NCBI GenBank assembly: GCA_900544995.1
Contig: UQXC01000001.1
Location: 1 to 64,000 of the forward strand
From: an uncultured Collinsella sp.
GTDB lineage: Bacteria > Actinomycetota > Coriobacteriia > Coriobacteriales > Coriobacteriaceae
Length of the DNA stretch: 64,000 nt
Reading direction: 5' to 3'
This document shows positions 41,822 to 50,202 of this stretch, in pieces. The first letter of the stretch is position 1. Each line of letters begins with the position of its first letter. Position numbers and translations under genes: made by a program. Below the pieces are notes generated by a model that was given only the letters and a program-made list of their open reading frames with translations, did no database searches and was not told where the DNA came from.

Positions 41822-43252
41822 ATGGCTCTTTGGGGCGGTCGTTTTGAGGCAGGCGTGGCCGAGGTCACGCAGGAGTTTGGCGCGTCGCTGCCGGTCGACA
41901 AACATCTCTATAAGCAGGATATCGCCGGCTCTAAGGCGCATGCCAAAATGCTGGCGGCCCAGGGCATCATCAGTGCCGAGGACGAGCAGGCGATTGCCAA
42001 GGGCCTGACCGGAATCGAGCAGGATATCGATGCCGGCAACTTCACATTCGACATCAACGACGAAGACATTCATATGTCCATCGAGAGCGAGCTGACGCGT
42101 CGCATCGGCGAGGCCGGTAAGCGCTTGCATACCGGACGTTCGCGCAACGACCAGGTGGCGACCGACACGCGCCTGGGCGTCAAGGCGCTGGCCAAGGAGC
42201 TCATGGAGGCCAATCTTGAGCTGCGCCATGTGCTGGTGGATGCGGCTAAGAAGTACGACAAGGTGATTCTGCCGGGCTACACGCACATGCAGCACGCTCA
42301 GCCCGTGCTGCTCTCGCATCATCTGCTGGCGTATTCCTGGATGTTCGCGCGCGACTTTACACGCCTGAAGGCAGCCTTTGATGCCGCCGACAACTGTCCG
42401 CTGGGCGCTGCCGCGCTTGCCGGCACGAGCTATCCGCTCGATCGTCAGATGACGGCTGCCGAACTTGGCTTTGCGGGCGTGATTCCCAACTCGCTCGATG
42501 CGGTTTCCGACCGTGATTTCCTCCTCGACCTGCATTACGCCGGCTCCGTCATGGCGATGCACCTGTCGCGTCTTTCCGAGGAGATCGTGCTGTGGTCGAG
42601 CTCCGAATTTGGCTTTATCACGCTTTCCGACTCTTACTCCACTGGCTCGTCCATCATGCCGCAGAAGAAGAATCCCGACTTTGCCGAGCTTATCCGCGGC
42701 AAGAGCGGCCGTGTGTATGGCAACCTGGTGCAGCTGCTCGTGACCATGAAGGGCCTGCCGCTTGCTTATAACAAGGACTTGCAGGAGGACAAGGAGGGTG
42801 CGCTCGATACCGCCCATACGCTCATGCAGTGCCTGTCGGTTATGGCCGGTATGATTTCGACTTGGACCGTCAACGAGGATGCCATGGCGCGCGAGTGCGG
42901 CGTGGGACACCTTGCCGCCACCGATGTTGCCGATTACCTGGCTAAGCGTGGTCTGCCGTTCCGCGAGGCACATGCCGTGGTGGGCCATCTGGTCCTGATG
43001 TGCGAGAAGCGCGGCTGCAATCTTGAGGACCTGCCGTTTGAGGTGTTTCAGGAGGCAAGCTCGCTCTTTGAGCGCGACATTACCGAGGCGCTCGACATCC
43101 CGTCGATTGTCGCTGCGCGCACGACCGAGGGCGGTACCGCCCCTGCCGCCGTTGCCGTGCAGCTGCAGCGTGCCGAGGCACAGCTCGTGGCCGACGAAGG
43201 CGTGTTTGGATCGCTGACCAAGGTCGTCGAGATGGGCCACGGGGCAAAGTAG
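41822..43252 (+). CDS. argH: Argininosuccinate lyase ArgH
   Basis: ArgH splits argininosuccinate into arginine and fumarate, the last step of the pathway begun by ArgG. The 476-residue protein begins MALWGGRFE as is usual, carries HTGRSRNDQVATD and the fumarase/aspartase-superfamily signature GSSIMPQKKNP (residues about 276-286). ATG 41822 is chosen because GGAGAAAGGGGAC precedes it; the frame opens further upstream without a site. Confidence 0.97.
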   Translation: MALWGGRFEAGVAEVTQEFGASLPVDKHLYKQDIAGSKAHAKMLAAQGIISAEDEQAIAKGLTGIEQDIDAGNFTFDINDEDIHMSIESELTRRIGEAGKRLHTGRSRNDQVATDTRLGVKALAKELMEANLELRHVLVDAAKKYDKVILPGYTHMQHAQPVLLSHHLLAYSWMFARDFTRLKAAFDAADNCPLGAAALAGTSYPLDRQMTAAELGFAGVIPNSLDAVSDRDFLLDLHYAGSVMAMHLSRLSEEIVLWSSSEFGFITLSDSYSTGSSIMPQKKNPDFAELIRGKSGRVYGNLVQLLVTMKGLPLAYNKDLQEDKEGALDTAHTLMQCLSVMAGMISTWTVNEDAMARECGVGHLAATDVADYLAKRGLPFREAHAVVGHLVLMCEKRGCNLEDLPFEVFQEASSLFERDITEALDIPSIVAARTTEGGTAPAAVAVQLQRAEAQLVADEGVFGSLTKVVEMGHGAK

Positions 43253-43636
43253 GGATTTGACTGAAGCGGCTTTGGCCATTTATCGATAAATCGTTTTTGC
43301 TTTACGGGCGTCTGCTGATGTGGGCGTCCGTATTTTGTTGCTATGGGGGAGGGGCTTGTCGAGAAGTTCTGTAGGACCTTTGGGCAGGTTGTGAAGGGGG
43401 TACGTTCGCGGGCGGCAACCGACCGTCTGCTCTGCTCGATGCGGTTGATGGGCAGTCGGATGGTACTCTAATCGAGCTTCGAAACAGAAGTGACACATAT
43501 GGAACGCTTCAATAAATTGCAACGTTTCAATAAACAGCTTTTTGTTTAACTGCAGCTAAAACTCTGTTACGATGCAGTCCAGGCGGGTGCCGGAATGGGA
43601 CTTGGGCACGCGCGAACCTACTTGAAAGGCTACCTT
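43253..43636. other. argH-ndk gap: no gene, promoter and repeats
   Basis: This gap of 384 bases holds no convincing gene. Near its start, the palindrome ATTTATCGATAAAT (43277-43290) followed by CGTTTTTG may end argH transcription. Tandem imperfect copies CGCTTCAATAAA (43505) and CGTTTCAATAAA (43523), 18 bases apart, lie before the ndk promoter. TTTAAC (43545-43550) and TACGAT (43568-43573), 17 bases apart, are the best ndk promoter. The middle (43330-43460) is G-rich and structureless. Confidence 0.5.
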
Positions 43637-44041
43637 ATGGCTATCGAGAAGACCTTCATCATGATTAAGCCCGACGCGGTGCGCGATCGCAAAATCGGCG
43701 AGATTGTTGCTCGCATTGAGCGCAGCGGCCTTGTCATCGAGCGCATGGAGATGACCACGCTCGAGCGCGCTACCGTCGAGGAGCACTACGCCCATCTGGC
43801 CGACAAGCCCTTCTTTGGCGGTCTCTGCGACTTTATGACGAGCGGTCCGGTCGTCAAGATGGTCGTTTCCGGTCTTTCCGCTGTTGCTAAGATGCGCACC
43901 CTCATGGGCGCTACTAATCCGCTTGACGCTGCTCCTGGTACCATCCGCGGCGACTTTGCCGTCGATGTCAACGCCAACGTGATCCACGGCTCCGACTGCC
44001 TGGAGAACGCCGAGATCGAGATCAAGCGCTTCTTTGGCTAA
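43637..44041 (+). CDS. ndk: Nucleoside diphosphate kinase
   Basis: Ndk transfers the gamma phosphate between nucleoside triphosphates. The 134-residue protein is slightly short but complete: MIKPDAV at the N-terminus, RTLMGATNP, and the active-site His in NVIHGSDCLENAE. Usually the motif is NxxHGSDS; the Ser-to-Cys change next to it is tolerated in some families. ATG 43637 has GAAAGG eight bases upstream. A terminator follows. Confidence 0.95.
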   Translation: MAIEKTFIMIKPDAVRDRKIGEIVARIERSGLVIERMEMTTLERATVEEHYAHLADKPFFGGLCDFMTSGPVVKMVVSGLSAVAKMRTLMGATNPLDAAPGTIRGDFAVDVNANVIHGSDCLENAEIEIKRFFG

Positions 44042-44079
44042 ACCAGCTTTGACTCCTTAAAGCTGTTAGCGTGTGGCTT

Positions 44080-44116
44080 GGGCGCCGCGGAACTCCATCC
44101 GCGGCGCCCTATTATT
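44080..44116 (+). terminator. Terminator of ndk
   Basis: GGGCGCCGCGGA (44080-44091) and TCCGCGGCGCCC (44098-44109) form a perfect 12-bp stem, followed by TATTATT. Confidence 0.85.
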
Positions 44117-44130
44117 CCAAAATCTATGAA

Positions 44131-44165
44131 GGGGCCCGTTCGGTCATGAGTTCCGAGCGGGCCCC
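44131..44165 (-). terminator. Terminator of rpiB (minus strand)
   Basis: GGGGCCCGTTCGG (44131-44143) and CCGAGCGGGCCCC (44153-44165) pair with one G-T. On the minus strand, downstream of rpiB, the stem is followed by TTCATAGATTTT. It lies back to back with the ndk terminator. Confidence 0.8.
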
Positions 44166-44192
44166 TGCTGTTAGCTCGTGGCACTGAGATGT

Positions 44193-44660
44193 TTAGGCCT
44201 CGTCGACGACCTTGAGGCCGCGCGTGTGGTCGATCTCGTTGAGGAGGTTAACGCGACGCTCGTGACGACCACCCTCAAACTCGGCGTCGAGCCACTCGTC
44301 GACAATCATCTTGGCGAGCTCGGAGCCCACGACGCGGGCGCCAAAGGCGAGCACGTTGGTGTTGTTGTGCATGCGGGAGAGCTTGGCGCTGAAGGGCTCG
44401 GAGCACACGACGGCGCGTACGCCCTCGACCTTGTTAGCAGCCAGGCTAATCCCGACGCCGGTGCCGCAGATCAGGATGCCTAGGTCGACGTCGCCGTTGG
44501 CAACGGCCTTACCCACCTTGTAGCCGGCGATGGGGTAGTCAAAGCTCTCGGAGGTGTCGGTGCCAAAGTTCACGACCTCGCAGCCGCGCTCCTTCAGGTG
44601 CTCGGAAATGATGTTCTTGAGCTCGACGGCGGCGTGGTCGTTACCGATACCGATCTTCAT
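44193..44660 (-). CDS. rpiB: Ribose-5-phosphate isomerase B (RpiB/LacAB family)
   Basis: This 155-residue sugar phosphate isomerase (ribose-5-P to ribulose-5-P, possibly allose-6-P) has MKIGIGNDHAA at the N-terminus, the catalytic Cys in LICGTGVGISLAANK, and the conserved MHNNTNVLAFGARVVG with the His and Arg. The start at 44660 has GAGAGG upstream. The gene diverges from the cysteine desulfidase gene across 271 bases that hold a strong palindromic operator. Confidence 0.95.
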   Translation of the reverse strand: MKIGIGNDHAAVELKNIISEHLKERGCEVVNFGTDTSESFDYPIAGYKVGKAVANGDVDLGILICGTGVGISLAANKVEGVRAVVCSEPFSAKLSRMHNNTNVLAFGARVVGSELAKMIVDEWLDAEFEGGRHERRVNLLNEIDHTRGLKVVDEA

Positions 44661-44742
44661 GGATGGTTCCTCTCTGGTCTGTGCGGCGCAAATGCTAAAG
44701 GTGTTTACCGCGTTCGACTGCATGATAGCGCGACTTTTGCGT

Positions 44743-44778
44743 AAACGCTCGAGCGTTTTTTGGTCAAACGCTTTAGCA
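44743..44778 (-). promoter_or_regulatory. LacI-type operator upstream of rpiB
   Basis: AAACGCTCGAGCGTTT (44743-44758) is a perfect 16-bp palindrome with the central CG and AAACG arms typical of LacI/GalR-family sites. A second partial copy, AAACGCTTTAGCA, lies at 44766-44778. They sit about 85 bases upstream of the rpiB start and 155 bases before cyuA. The regulator is not encoded in the window. Confidence 0.6.
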
Positions 44779-44931
44779 GGCAACAAGACTGGCTTCTCGT
44801 GAATGAATGTCGTCAGTTTGCGCTTGAGCGCCGTCCGCCGGAACCATGGTTGCGGTTTTTGATGCATTGTTATCAAATAAAGGAGCTAACTTTTTTGAGA
44901 GCCCAGCCCGTTATGCAAGCAGGAGATACCT

Positions 44932-46251
44932 ATGCCTACCGATTCCATCCGTAATGCCGCGTTTTGCGATGTTTTGAACCGCGAGCTTGTCTGCGCGCTC
45001 GGCTGTACCGAGCCCATTGCCGTTGCCTATGCAGCAGCGCTGGCGAGCCAGACGCTCGGTTGCGAGCCCGATCATATGGATGTTGCCTGCTCGGGCAACA
45101 TCATCAAGAACGTCAAGAGCGTGACCGTGCCCAACTCGGGCGGTATGCACGGTATTGAGGCCGCGGCCGTGCTGGGTGCCGTGGGCGGCGACGCTAAGAG
45201 CGCGCTCGAGGTGCTCGAGAGCGTTGACGATGAAGACCGTGCTCGCGTGGCCGAGCTCCTCGCCGACGCCGACTACTGCGATGTGTCGCTTGTCGAGGGT
45301 GTGCCCAACCTCTACATCAAGGTGACTGCGACGGCCGGGGGCCATACCGCGGTCGTCGAGATTACCGATCACCACACCAATGTCACGTGCCATACCCTCG
45401 ACGGTATTCCGGTGTGCGGCAAGTCGGCGGGGGAGTGTGCCGCCTGCGCCGAGCGCGTCGTGGCCGAGCGGGCGGCAGATAACGCCGATACGCACATGTC
45501 GATTGAGACCATCATCGACTTTATCGAGGACGGTGACATTGAGGACGCCCGCGCTGCCGTTGAGCGTCAGATTGAGCTGAATGCCGCAATCAGTGCCGAG
45601 GGCCTTGCGCACGCTTGGGGCGCCGAGGTGGGTCGTACGCTGCTGGGTGCTCGTGCCGATGACGTCGCCTGCCGTGCCCGTGCCCGTGCGGCCGCCGGAT
45701 CCGACGCTCGCATGAACGGCTGCGCGCTGCCGGTCGCCATTGTGTGTGGCTCGGGCAATCAGGGAATTACCTGCGCATTGCCCGTCATGGAGTATGCTGA
45801 GTTCCTGCGCTGCGACCACGAGCACCTGGTGCGCGCCGTGATGCTGTCCGATCTTATCGCCGTGCATATCAAGAGCTATATTGGTGCGCTCTCGGCGTTT
45901 TGCGGTGCTATTTGCGCCGCGTGCGGCGCCGGCGCCGCGATTACCTGGCTGTGCGGTGGCACGCGCGAGCAGATTGGCGCGACGGTCTCGAATACGCTCG
46001 GTAACGTGGGCGGCATCGTGTGCGACGGTGCCAAGGCGAGCTGTGCCGCCAAGATCTCGGCTGCCGTCGATGCGGCGATCCTGGGCCATGATATGGCCAT
46101 GCAGGGCCGCGGCTTCCGCGCCGGCGAGGGCCTGATCCAGGATACCGTTGAGCAGACAATCGCCAGCATGGGCTACGTGGGCCGCGTAGGCATGAAGGAC
46201 ACCGACATCGAGATCCTCAACATCATGATCGGTAAAACCCAGGTCTGCTAG
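44932..46251 (+). CDS. cyuA: L-cysteine desulfidase family protein (CyuA/YhaM, UPF0597)
   Basis: This 439-residue protein is of the UPF0597 family, whose characterised members (archaeal CdsB, E. coli CyuA) are Fe-S enzymes that break L-cysteine into pyruvate, ammonia and sulfide. ALGCTEPIAVAYAAALA near residue 21 and the Gly-rich GSGNQGITCALPVMEYA (about 270-290) are diagnostic. Many Cys residues could serve as cluster ligands. ATG 44932 has GGAG eight bases upstream. An anaerobic cysteine catabolic role is likely. Confidence 0.9.
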   Translation: MPTDSIRNAAFCDVLNRELVCALGCTEPIAVAYAAALASQTLGCEPDHMDVACSGNIIKNVKSVTVPNSGGMHGIEAAAVLGAVGGDAKSALEVLESVDDEDRARVAELLADADYCDVSLVEGVPNLYIKVTATAGGHTAVVEITDHHTNVTCHTLDGIPVCGKSAGECAACAERVVAERAADNADTHMSIETIIDFIEDGDIEDARAAVERQIELNAAISAEGLAHAWGAEVGRTLLGARADDVACRARARAAAGSDARMNGCALPVAIVCGSGNQGITCALPVMEYAEFLRCDHEHLVRAVMLSDLIAVHIKSYIGALSAFCGAICAACGAGAAITWLCGGTREQIGATVSNTLGNVGGIVCDGAKASCAAKISAAVDAAILGHDMAMQGRGFRAGEGLIQDTVEQTIASMGYVGRVGMKDTDIEILNIMIGKTQVC

Positions 46252-46256
46252 ATATT

Positions 46257-46324
46257 AAGTTGCGGTGAGATAGTTCCTAAAATTACCCGGGTGAGGGGCA
46301 AACAGGAACTATCTCACCGCAACT
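46257..46324. repeat. Covarying palindromic repeat, copy R3
   Basis: The arms 46258-46278 (AGTTGCGGTGAGATAG then TTCCT) and 46304-46324 are perfect reverse complements over 21 bases with a 25-base centre. It lies between convergent cyuA and the HAD phosphatase gene, a few bases after the cyuA stop. Compared with R1 the third stem region reads GAG/CTC instead of GGA/TCC, a paired change. Confidence 0.9.
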
Positions 46325-46343
46325 GCGCTAGATGTTCTGGCGC

Positions 46344-47102
46344 CTACGATAGTTCGTCGGCTATTTGGTGCTCGTAGAAGGCCTCGATTACGGCGTTAAA
46401 GTCGCGGGCGAAGTCTTCCATGGTTCCGCGCCAGGTGGCTCGGCTGGGCTTGCCTTGGCCCACAAAGGCGGTTTGGATGCCGCAATCGGGGGACGGGAAG
46501 TCGCGTTTGGGATCGTTGCCCACCATAAGGACCTCGTGCGGTTCGAGCCCCATCACCTGAAGCTGCTCTAGATAGTAGGTGGCATCGGGCTTGCAGCGGG
46601 TGGTGTTTCCCATGTGCGTGACGAGCTCAAAGGGAGCGTCGGCCAGGTCGCCCCAACCCATGCGGCACTCGATGGCCCCCTGGGGAAAGCTGGGGTTGGT
46701 AAAGAGCGCGCAACGCAGCCCTGCGTCCTGTACGGCCTGGAGCGCGGCGTGTGCGCCCGGCATGGCGTGGGCGTTAATGACATCGTCGTTCTTGTACGGA
46801 AGAACTTCGCGGTCATAGTAGGTAAACGCCTCGTAGATGAGGGGATCGGAGAGGCGGATCCCGCATCGGCGCTCGACCTCTTCTTGGTAAAACTCAAGAT
46901 TGGTTCGGTTGTCCGTGCCGCTGCGGCGATTGGCGTTGAGGTCGACCAGGATGGTGCCGAGGCGTGCCATCGTGCCACCGCGGCTGCGGCGCCCGATATC
47001 CGCGAGCATCGAAGAGACATCCTTAAAATAGCGAAGGATGAACGCGTTGAGGTTGATGCTGAGAAGCGTCTCGTCCATATCGAAAACGACTGCTTTGAGC
47101 AC
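46344..47102 (-). CDS. HAD-superfamily phosphatase (HAD-IA)
   Basis: This 252-residue HAD hydrolase has motif I DMDETLLS (residues 8-15), the helical cap (about 18-115), motif II in FTNPSF, motif III Lys in RCKPDATYY, and motif IV VGNDPKRDF. The substrate is unknown; the family includes phosphoglycolate phosphatases and sugar phosphatases. It converges on cyuA, with repeat R3 between. Confidence 0.88.
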   Translation of the reverse strand: MLKAVVFDMDETLLSINLNAFILRYFKDVSSMLADIGRRSRGGTMARLGTILVDLNANRRSGTDNRTNLEFYQEEVERRCGIRLSDPLIYEAFTYYDREVLPYKNDDVINAHAMPGAHAALQAVQDAGLRCALFTNPSFPQGAIECRMGWGDLADAPFELVTHMGNTTRCKPDATYYLEQLQVMGLEPHEVLMVGNDPKRDFPSPDCGIQTAFVGQGKPSRATWRGTMEDFARDFNAVIEAFYEHQIADELS

Positions 47103-47417
47103 GCGGGCACCTTTCTCGAAAAATCGATCTAGAATCGTTGGCTCCGGATACTTTACCCCAAAGCCGAATGCCTAGCCGGTTATCGTCAAGTTGCGGAGAC
47201 GTGTGTTCATAAGATTACGAAAAAGTCTCCACACGAGTAAAAAATCGCAGTTCACGCTTGAAATCGAACTCATTTCCCCGTAACCTATACGAACGTGATT
47301 GCATAAGCGTCACATTAGTATCTGTCGGCTCCCGAGTGTTCCTAAACGTTGTGTGCTTGTCGCACCCTTCTGTAGGTCCTAGCAATCGGGGCCCCGTAGT
47401 TCGAAAGGGGTCCACCT
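47103..47417 (+). promoter_or_regulatory. HAD-rpsA gap: rpsA promoter and leader region
   Basis: There is no gene in this gap of 315 bases. Near 47187 there is a degenerate relative of the palindromic repeats (CAAGTTGCGGAGAC with GTCTCC at 47225). An AT-rich stretch (47228-47320) contains TTGAAA (47258) and TATACG, but spaced 22 apart, so the rpsA promoter is not fixed. The last 80 bases before rpsA are GC-rich, with several short complementary runs (GGGGCCCC, 47389-47396), compatible with a structured leader for S1 autoregulation. Confidence 0.4.
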
Positions 47418-48584
47418 TTGAGTGAGATTCAGAACTCGTCCATTTTCTCTCTTGACGATGTCAATGAGGAGGAGATGAACAACCTCATCGACGGTACGAT
47501 TACCGACTTTGATGAGGGCGATCTCGTTAACGGCACTGTCGTTAAGATCGAGCATGACGAGGTGCTCGTTGACATCGGATTCAAGTCCGAGGGCGTTATC
47601 CCGGTCCGCGAGCTGTCCATCCGCAAGGACGCTAACCCTGCAGACATCGTTGCACTCGGTGATCCCATCGAGGCTCTGGTTCTCCAGAAGGAGGACAAGG
47701 ACGGTCGTCTGGTCCTGTCCAAGAAGCGTGCCGAGTACGAGCGTGCTTGGAACCGCATCGAGGAGAAGTTCAACTCCGGCGAGAACGTCGAGGGCGAGGT
47801 TATCGAGGTTGTCAAGGGCGGCCTGATCCTCGACATCGGCCTGCGTGGCTTCCTGCCTGCTTCCCTCGTCGACCTCCGTCGCGTCAAGGACCTCACCTCT
47901 TACATGGGCACCCGCATCGAGGCCCGCGTCATCGAGATGGACCGCAACCGCAACAACGTTGTCCTCTCCCGTCGCGTCGTGCTCGAGGAGTCCCGTAAGG
48001 CCGAGCGCTCCGAGATCCTGTCCAAGCTCAAGTCTGGCATGCGTCTCCAGGGCACCGTTTCCTCCATCGTCGACTTCGGCGCCTTCGTCGACCTCGGCGG
48101 TATCGACGGCCTCATCCACATCTCCGAGCTCTCTTGGAACCACGTCAACCATCCTTCCGAGGTTGTCAAGGTCGGCCAGGAGGTCGAGGTCGAGGTTCTC
48201 GACGTCGATCTCAACCGCGAGCGCATCTCCCTGGGTCTCAAGCAGACCACCGAGGATCCGTGGCGCGCACTGGTCAAGAAGTACCCCGTCGGCGCTATTG
48301 TCGAGGGCACTGTGACCAAGCTTGTCCCGTTCGGCGCTTTCGTCGATCTGGGCGAGGGCATCGAGGGCCTGGTGCACATCTCCGAGATGGCCAACAAGCA
48401 CGTCGATCAGCCTTCTCAGGTCACCCACGTGGGCGACAAGGTTCAGGTCAAGGTCATGGAGATCGACCTCGACCGTCGTCGTATCTCCCTGTCCATGAAG
48501 TCCGCTGCTGAGACTCTGGGCGTCGAGATCGAGGTCACCCCGCTGCCTTCCGAGAAGAAGGACGAGGAGACCGATGCCGAGTAA
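47418..48584 (+). CDS. rpsA: 30S ribosomal protein S1
   Basis: This 388-residue S1 homologue has four S1 RNA-binding domains (roughly 35-105, 122-187, 208-276 and 293-361), as in other actinobacteria and firmicutes, versus six in E. coli. The third and fourth contain the classic FGAFVDLG-x-GL-HISE core (DFGAFVDLGGIDGLIHISELS; PFGAFVDLGEGIEGLVHISEM). The start is TTG 47418 with AAAGGGG seven bases upstream. The acidic C-terminus is short. A strong terminator follows. Confidence 0.95.
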   Translation: MSEIQNSSIFSLDDVNEEEMNNLIDGTITDFDEGDLVNGTVVKIEHDEVLVDIGFKSEGVIPVRELSIRKDANPADIVALGDPIEALVLQKEDKDGRLVLSKKRAEYERAWNRIEEKFNSGENVEGEVIEVVKGGLILDIGLRGFLPASLVDLRRVKDLTSYMGTRIEARVIEMDRNRNNVVLSRRVVLEESRKAERSEILSKLKSGMRLQGTVSSIVDFGAFVDLGGIDGLIHISELSWNHVNHPSEVVKVGQEVEVEVLDVDLNRERISLGLKQTTEDPWRALVKKYPVGAIVEGTVTKLVPFGAFVDLGEGIEGLVHISEMANKHVDQPSQVTHVGDKVQVKVMEIDLDRRRISLSMKSAAETLGVEIEVTPLPSEKKDEETDAE

Positions 48585-48608
48585 ATCGGTTTGACGATCA
48601 CTTGTTTT

Positions 48609-48642
48609 AAGGGATCCGTCCGCAATGGACGGATCCCTTTTT
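48609..48642 (+). terminator. Rho-independent terminator after rpsA
   Basis: AAGGGATCCGTCC (48609-48621) and GGACGGATCCCTT (48627-48639) form a perfect 13-bp stem with a five-base loop, followed by TTT. Confidence 0.92.
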
Positions 48643-48904
48643 GCATTTGACGCCGAGATGCGCGATGCTGCCGGGCTGTCCACAGGCTATTGGATTGTCG
48701 GTGCATGAAAAAATGCCGACATCCCGCCTCGGGGAGGAGGCGGGAACGCACCGAGTAGACGGAGGGGTGCGGAGCGCGGTCGCGTCTCGACTGACGACGT
48801 TGCCCATCGACAGGACCATTGTAACGCATGGCGGTTCTTGGTTTATCGTGTCGAGCGTTTGCGTTGTGCCATTGCCTGCGGCAACGGTGTGTTACACTCT
48901 TGCA

Positions 48905-49270
48905 CTGCTGAGTGGGCCAGACGGTCGCGCGATGTGCTGCTTGCAGCACGCGTGAGGAAAGTCCGGGCTCCAGAGGGCGGGATGCCGGCTAACGGCCGGG
49001 CGGAGTGATCCGACGGAAAGCGCCGCAGAAAAGAAGACTCCCACCTGCGCCGCAAGGCGTAAAGGGAAAAGCTGAAACGGTGGTGTAAGAGACCACCAGC
49101 GTCGTGGCAACACGGCGGCTTGGCAAGCCCCATCCGGAGCAAGCGCGAATAGGAACGCTATGGGCCGGCCCGGTCCGCGTTCGGGTAGCGTGCGTGGAGC
49201 TGCATGGTAACGTGCAGACAAGATAAATGACCGTTCACGACAGAACCCGGCTTATCGGCCCACTCGGCAC
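48905..49270 (+). ncRNA. rnpB: RNase P RNA (bacterial type A)
   Basis: This is the catalytic RNA of RNase P, about 360 nt. The conserved GAGGAAAGTCCGGGCTCC (from 48953) and the 3' block ACAGAACCCGGCTTATCG (from 49239) are both present, and GAGTGGGCC (48910) pairs with GGCCCACTC (49257-49265) to close P1. Other universal segments such as GAAACGGTGGTGTAAGAG and ACCACCAGC, and GGTAACG near 49205, are in the correct order. The ends are approximate. The 48645-48900 gap holds only a putative promoter region. Confidence 0.96.
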
Positions 49271-49284
49271 TTTGTTGACGCTGC

Positions 49285-49382
49285 GACGGCGTCAGCTGGC
49301 CGATTTGGCGCTCATTCGTCGGTCGCCGCCATAAGGCGTGCTCCCTCCTCTTTCGGGCCAAATCGACTCAGCTGACGCCGTC
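49285..49382. repeat. Long inverted repeat C
   Basis: GACGGCGTCAGCTG (49285-49298) and CAGCTGACGCCGTC (49369-49382) are perfect complements. Inward, CGATTTGG (49301-49308) pairs with CCAAATCG (49358-49365) past a small asymmetric bulge. The centre is 49 bases. It begins only 15 bases after the RNase P RNA and may act as its terminator, though no T run follows directly. It resembles repeats A (24743) and B (38550) in size and nested form. Confidence 0.8.
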
Positions 49383-49499
49383 TCGCTGTCTTTGCCTGAT
49401 CATCGGCGTCGCCGTTCTATTTATCGGGGTTATCGGTACGGCCTTTGCCGTATTATTGAGGCTGTTTGTTGCCGCGCTTAGTTTTGTTAAGGGGCTTTG

Positions 49500-50135
49500 T
49501 TGGACAGCTATTTTACTCTGCAATCGAATAATGAGGCTACGGGCGAGTTTGTGGACCGCAAGAGCCGGTTTATTGCCCAGCTGGTCCATATTGAGTCCGA
49601 GGATGAGGCGAATGCCTTTATCGAGATGGTTCGCAAGCGTCATTACGACGCTCGACACAATGTTCCCGCGTGGATTTTGGTCGATGGACGCGAGCGCCAG
49701 AGCGATGATGGTGAGCCGAGCCGCACGAGCGGTATGCCGACGCTCGAGGTGTTGCGCGGTGCGGAGCTCAAAAATGTTTGCTGCGTAGTGACGCGCTATT
49801 TTGGCGGCACGCTGTTGGGGCCGGGCGGCCTGGTTCGCGCCTATACTGCGGCGACGCAAGCGGCGGTGGCCGCGGCTCAGGAGGCCGGGCGGATCGTCGA
49901 GATGACGAGTGTCGTGCCTGTTGACGTGCATGTGGCCTATCCGCAGTATGAGCAGGTGCTTCGCTTGGCCCAGGATTCCGGTGCCAAGGTTTCGGATACC
50001 GAGTACGCGGATGCCGTGACACTTCATTTGGTGTTTAAGGCGGGGGAGCAGGAGTCGTTTTGCGCTAAGATGCGCGAGCTTATGGCGGGGCGCGAAGAGA
50101 TTGAGGTCAGCACTCCCGAATTTGCCGAGTTCTAA
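49500..50135 (+). CDS. yigZ: YigZ/IMPACT family protein
   Basis: This protein of about 211 residues is of the IMPACT/UPF0029 family. The N-terminal domain carries KSRFIAQ, HNVPAWILVDGRERQSDDGEPSRTSGMP and the glycine-rich YFGGTLLGPGGLVRAYT; the C-terminal part is the smaller DUF1949 domain. Molecular function is not settled. Two adjacent TTG codons (49497 and 49500) can start it; AAGGGG (49489-49494) favours 49500. There is no ATG or GTG at the start. Confidence 0.9.
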   Translation: MDSYFTLQSNNEATGEFVDRKSRFIAQLVHIESEDEANAFIEMVRKRHYDARHNVPAWILVDGRERQSDDGEPSRTSGMPTLEVLRGAELKNVCCVVTRYFGGTLLGPGGLVRAYTAATQAAVAAAQEAGRIVEMTSVVPVDVHVAYPQYEQVLRLAQDSGAKVSDTEYADAVTLHLVFKAGEQESFCAKMRELMAGREEIEVSTPEFAEF

Positions 50136-50138
50136 CGG

Positions 50139-50190
50139 CGACGGCCGGCGTGCTTTTGGACGGATCCCAAGCACACCGACCGTCGTTTTA
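50139..50190 (+). terminator. Imperfect hairpin, probable terminator after yigZ
   Basis: CGACGGCCGGCGTGCTT (50139-50155) and AAGCACACCGACCGTCG (50169-50185) pair with two mismatches, followed by TTTTA. It lies between convergent genes. Confidence 0.7.
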
Positions 50191-50202
50191 TGTCGCTGCC
50201 GT

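Noticed and set aside
43280..43522. Minus-strand frame of 80 codons after argH
   Set aside because: Composition and lack of a ribosome site suggest chance; it overlaps the probable argH terminator.
44845..44954. Short frame before cyuA (MHCYQIKELTF...)
   Set aside because: It overlaps the cyuA start in another frame and lacks its own ribosome site.
49400..49530. Hydrophobic reading frame overlapping the start of yigZ
   Set aside because: It could encode a membrane helix, but has no clear start and becomes unlike a membrane protein inside yigZ; most likely a chance effect of the G/T-rich tract.
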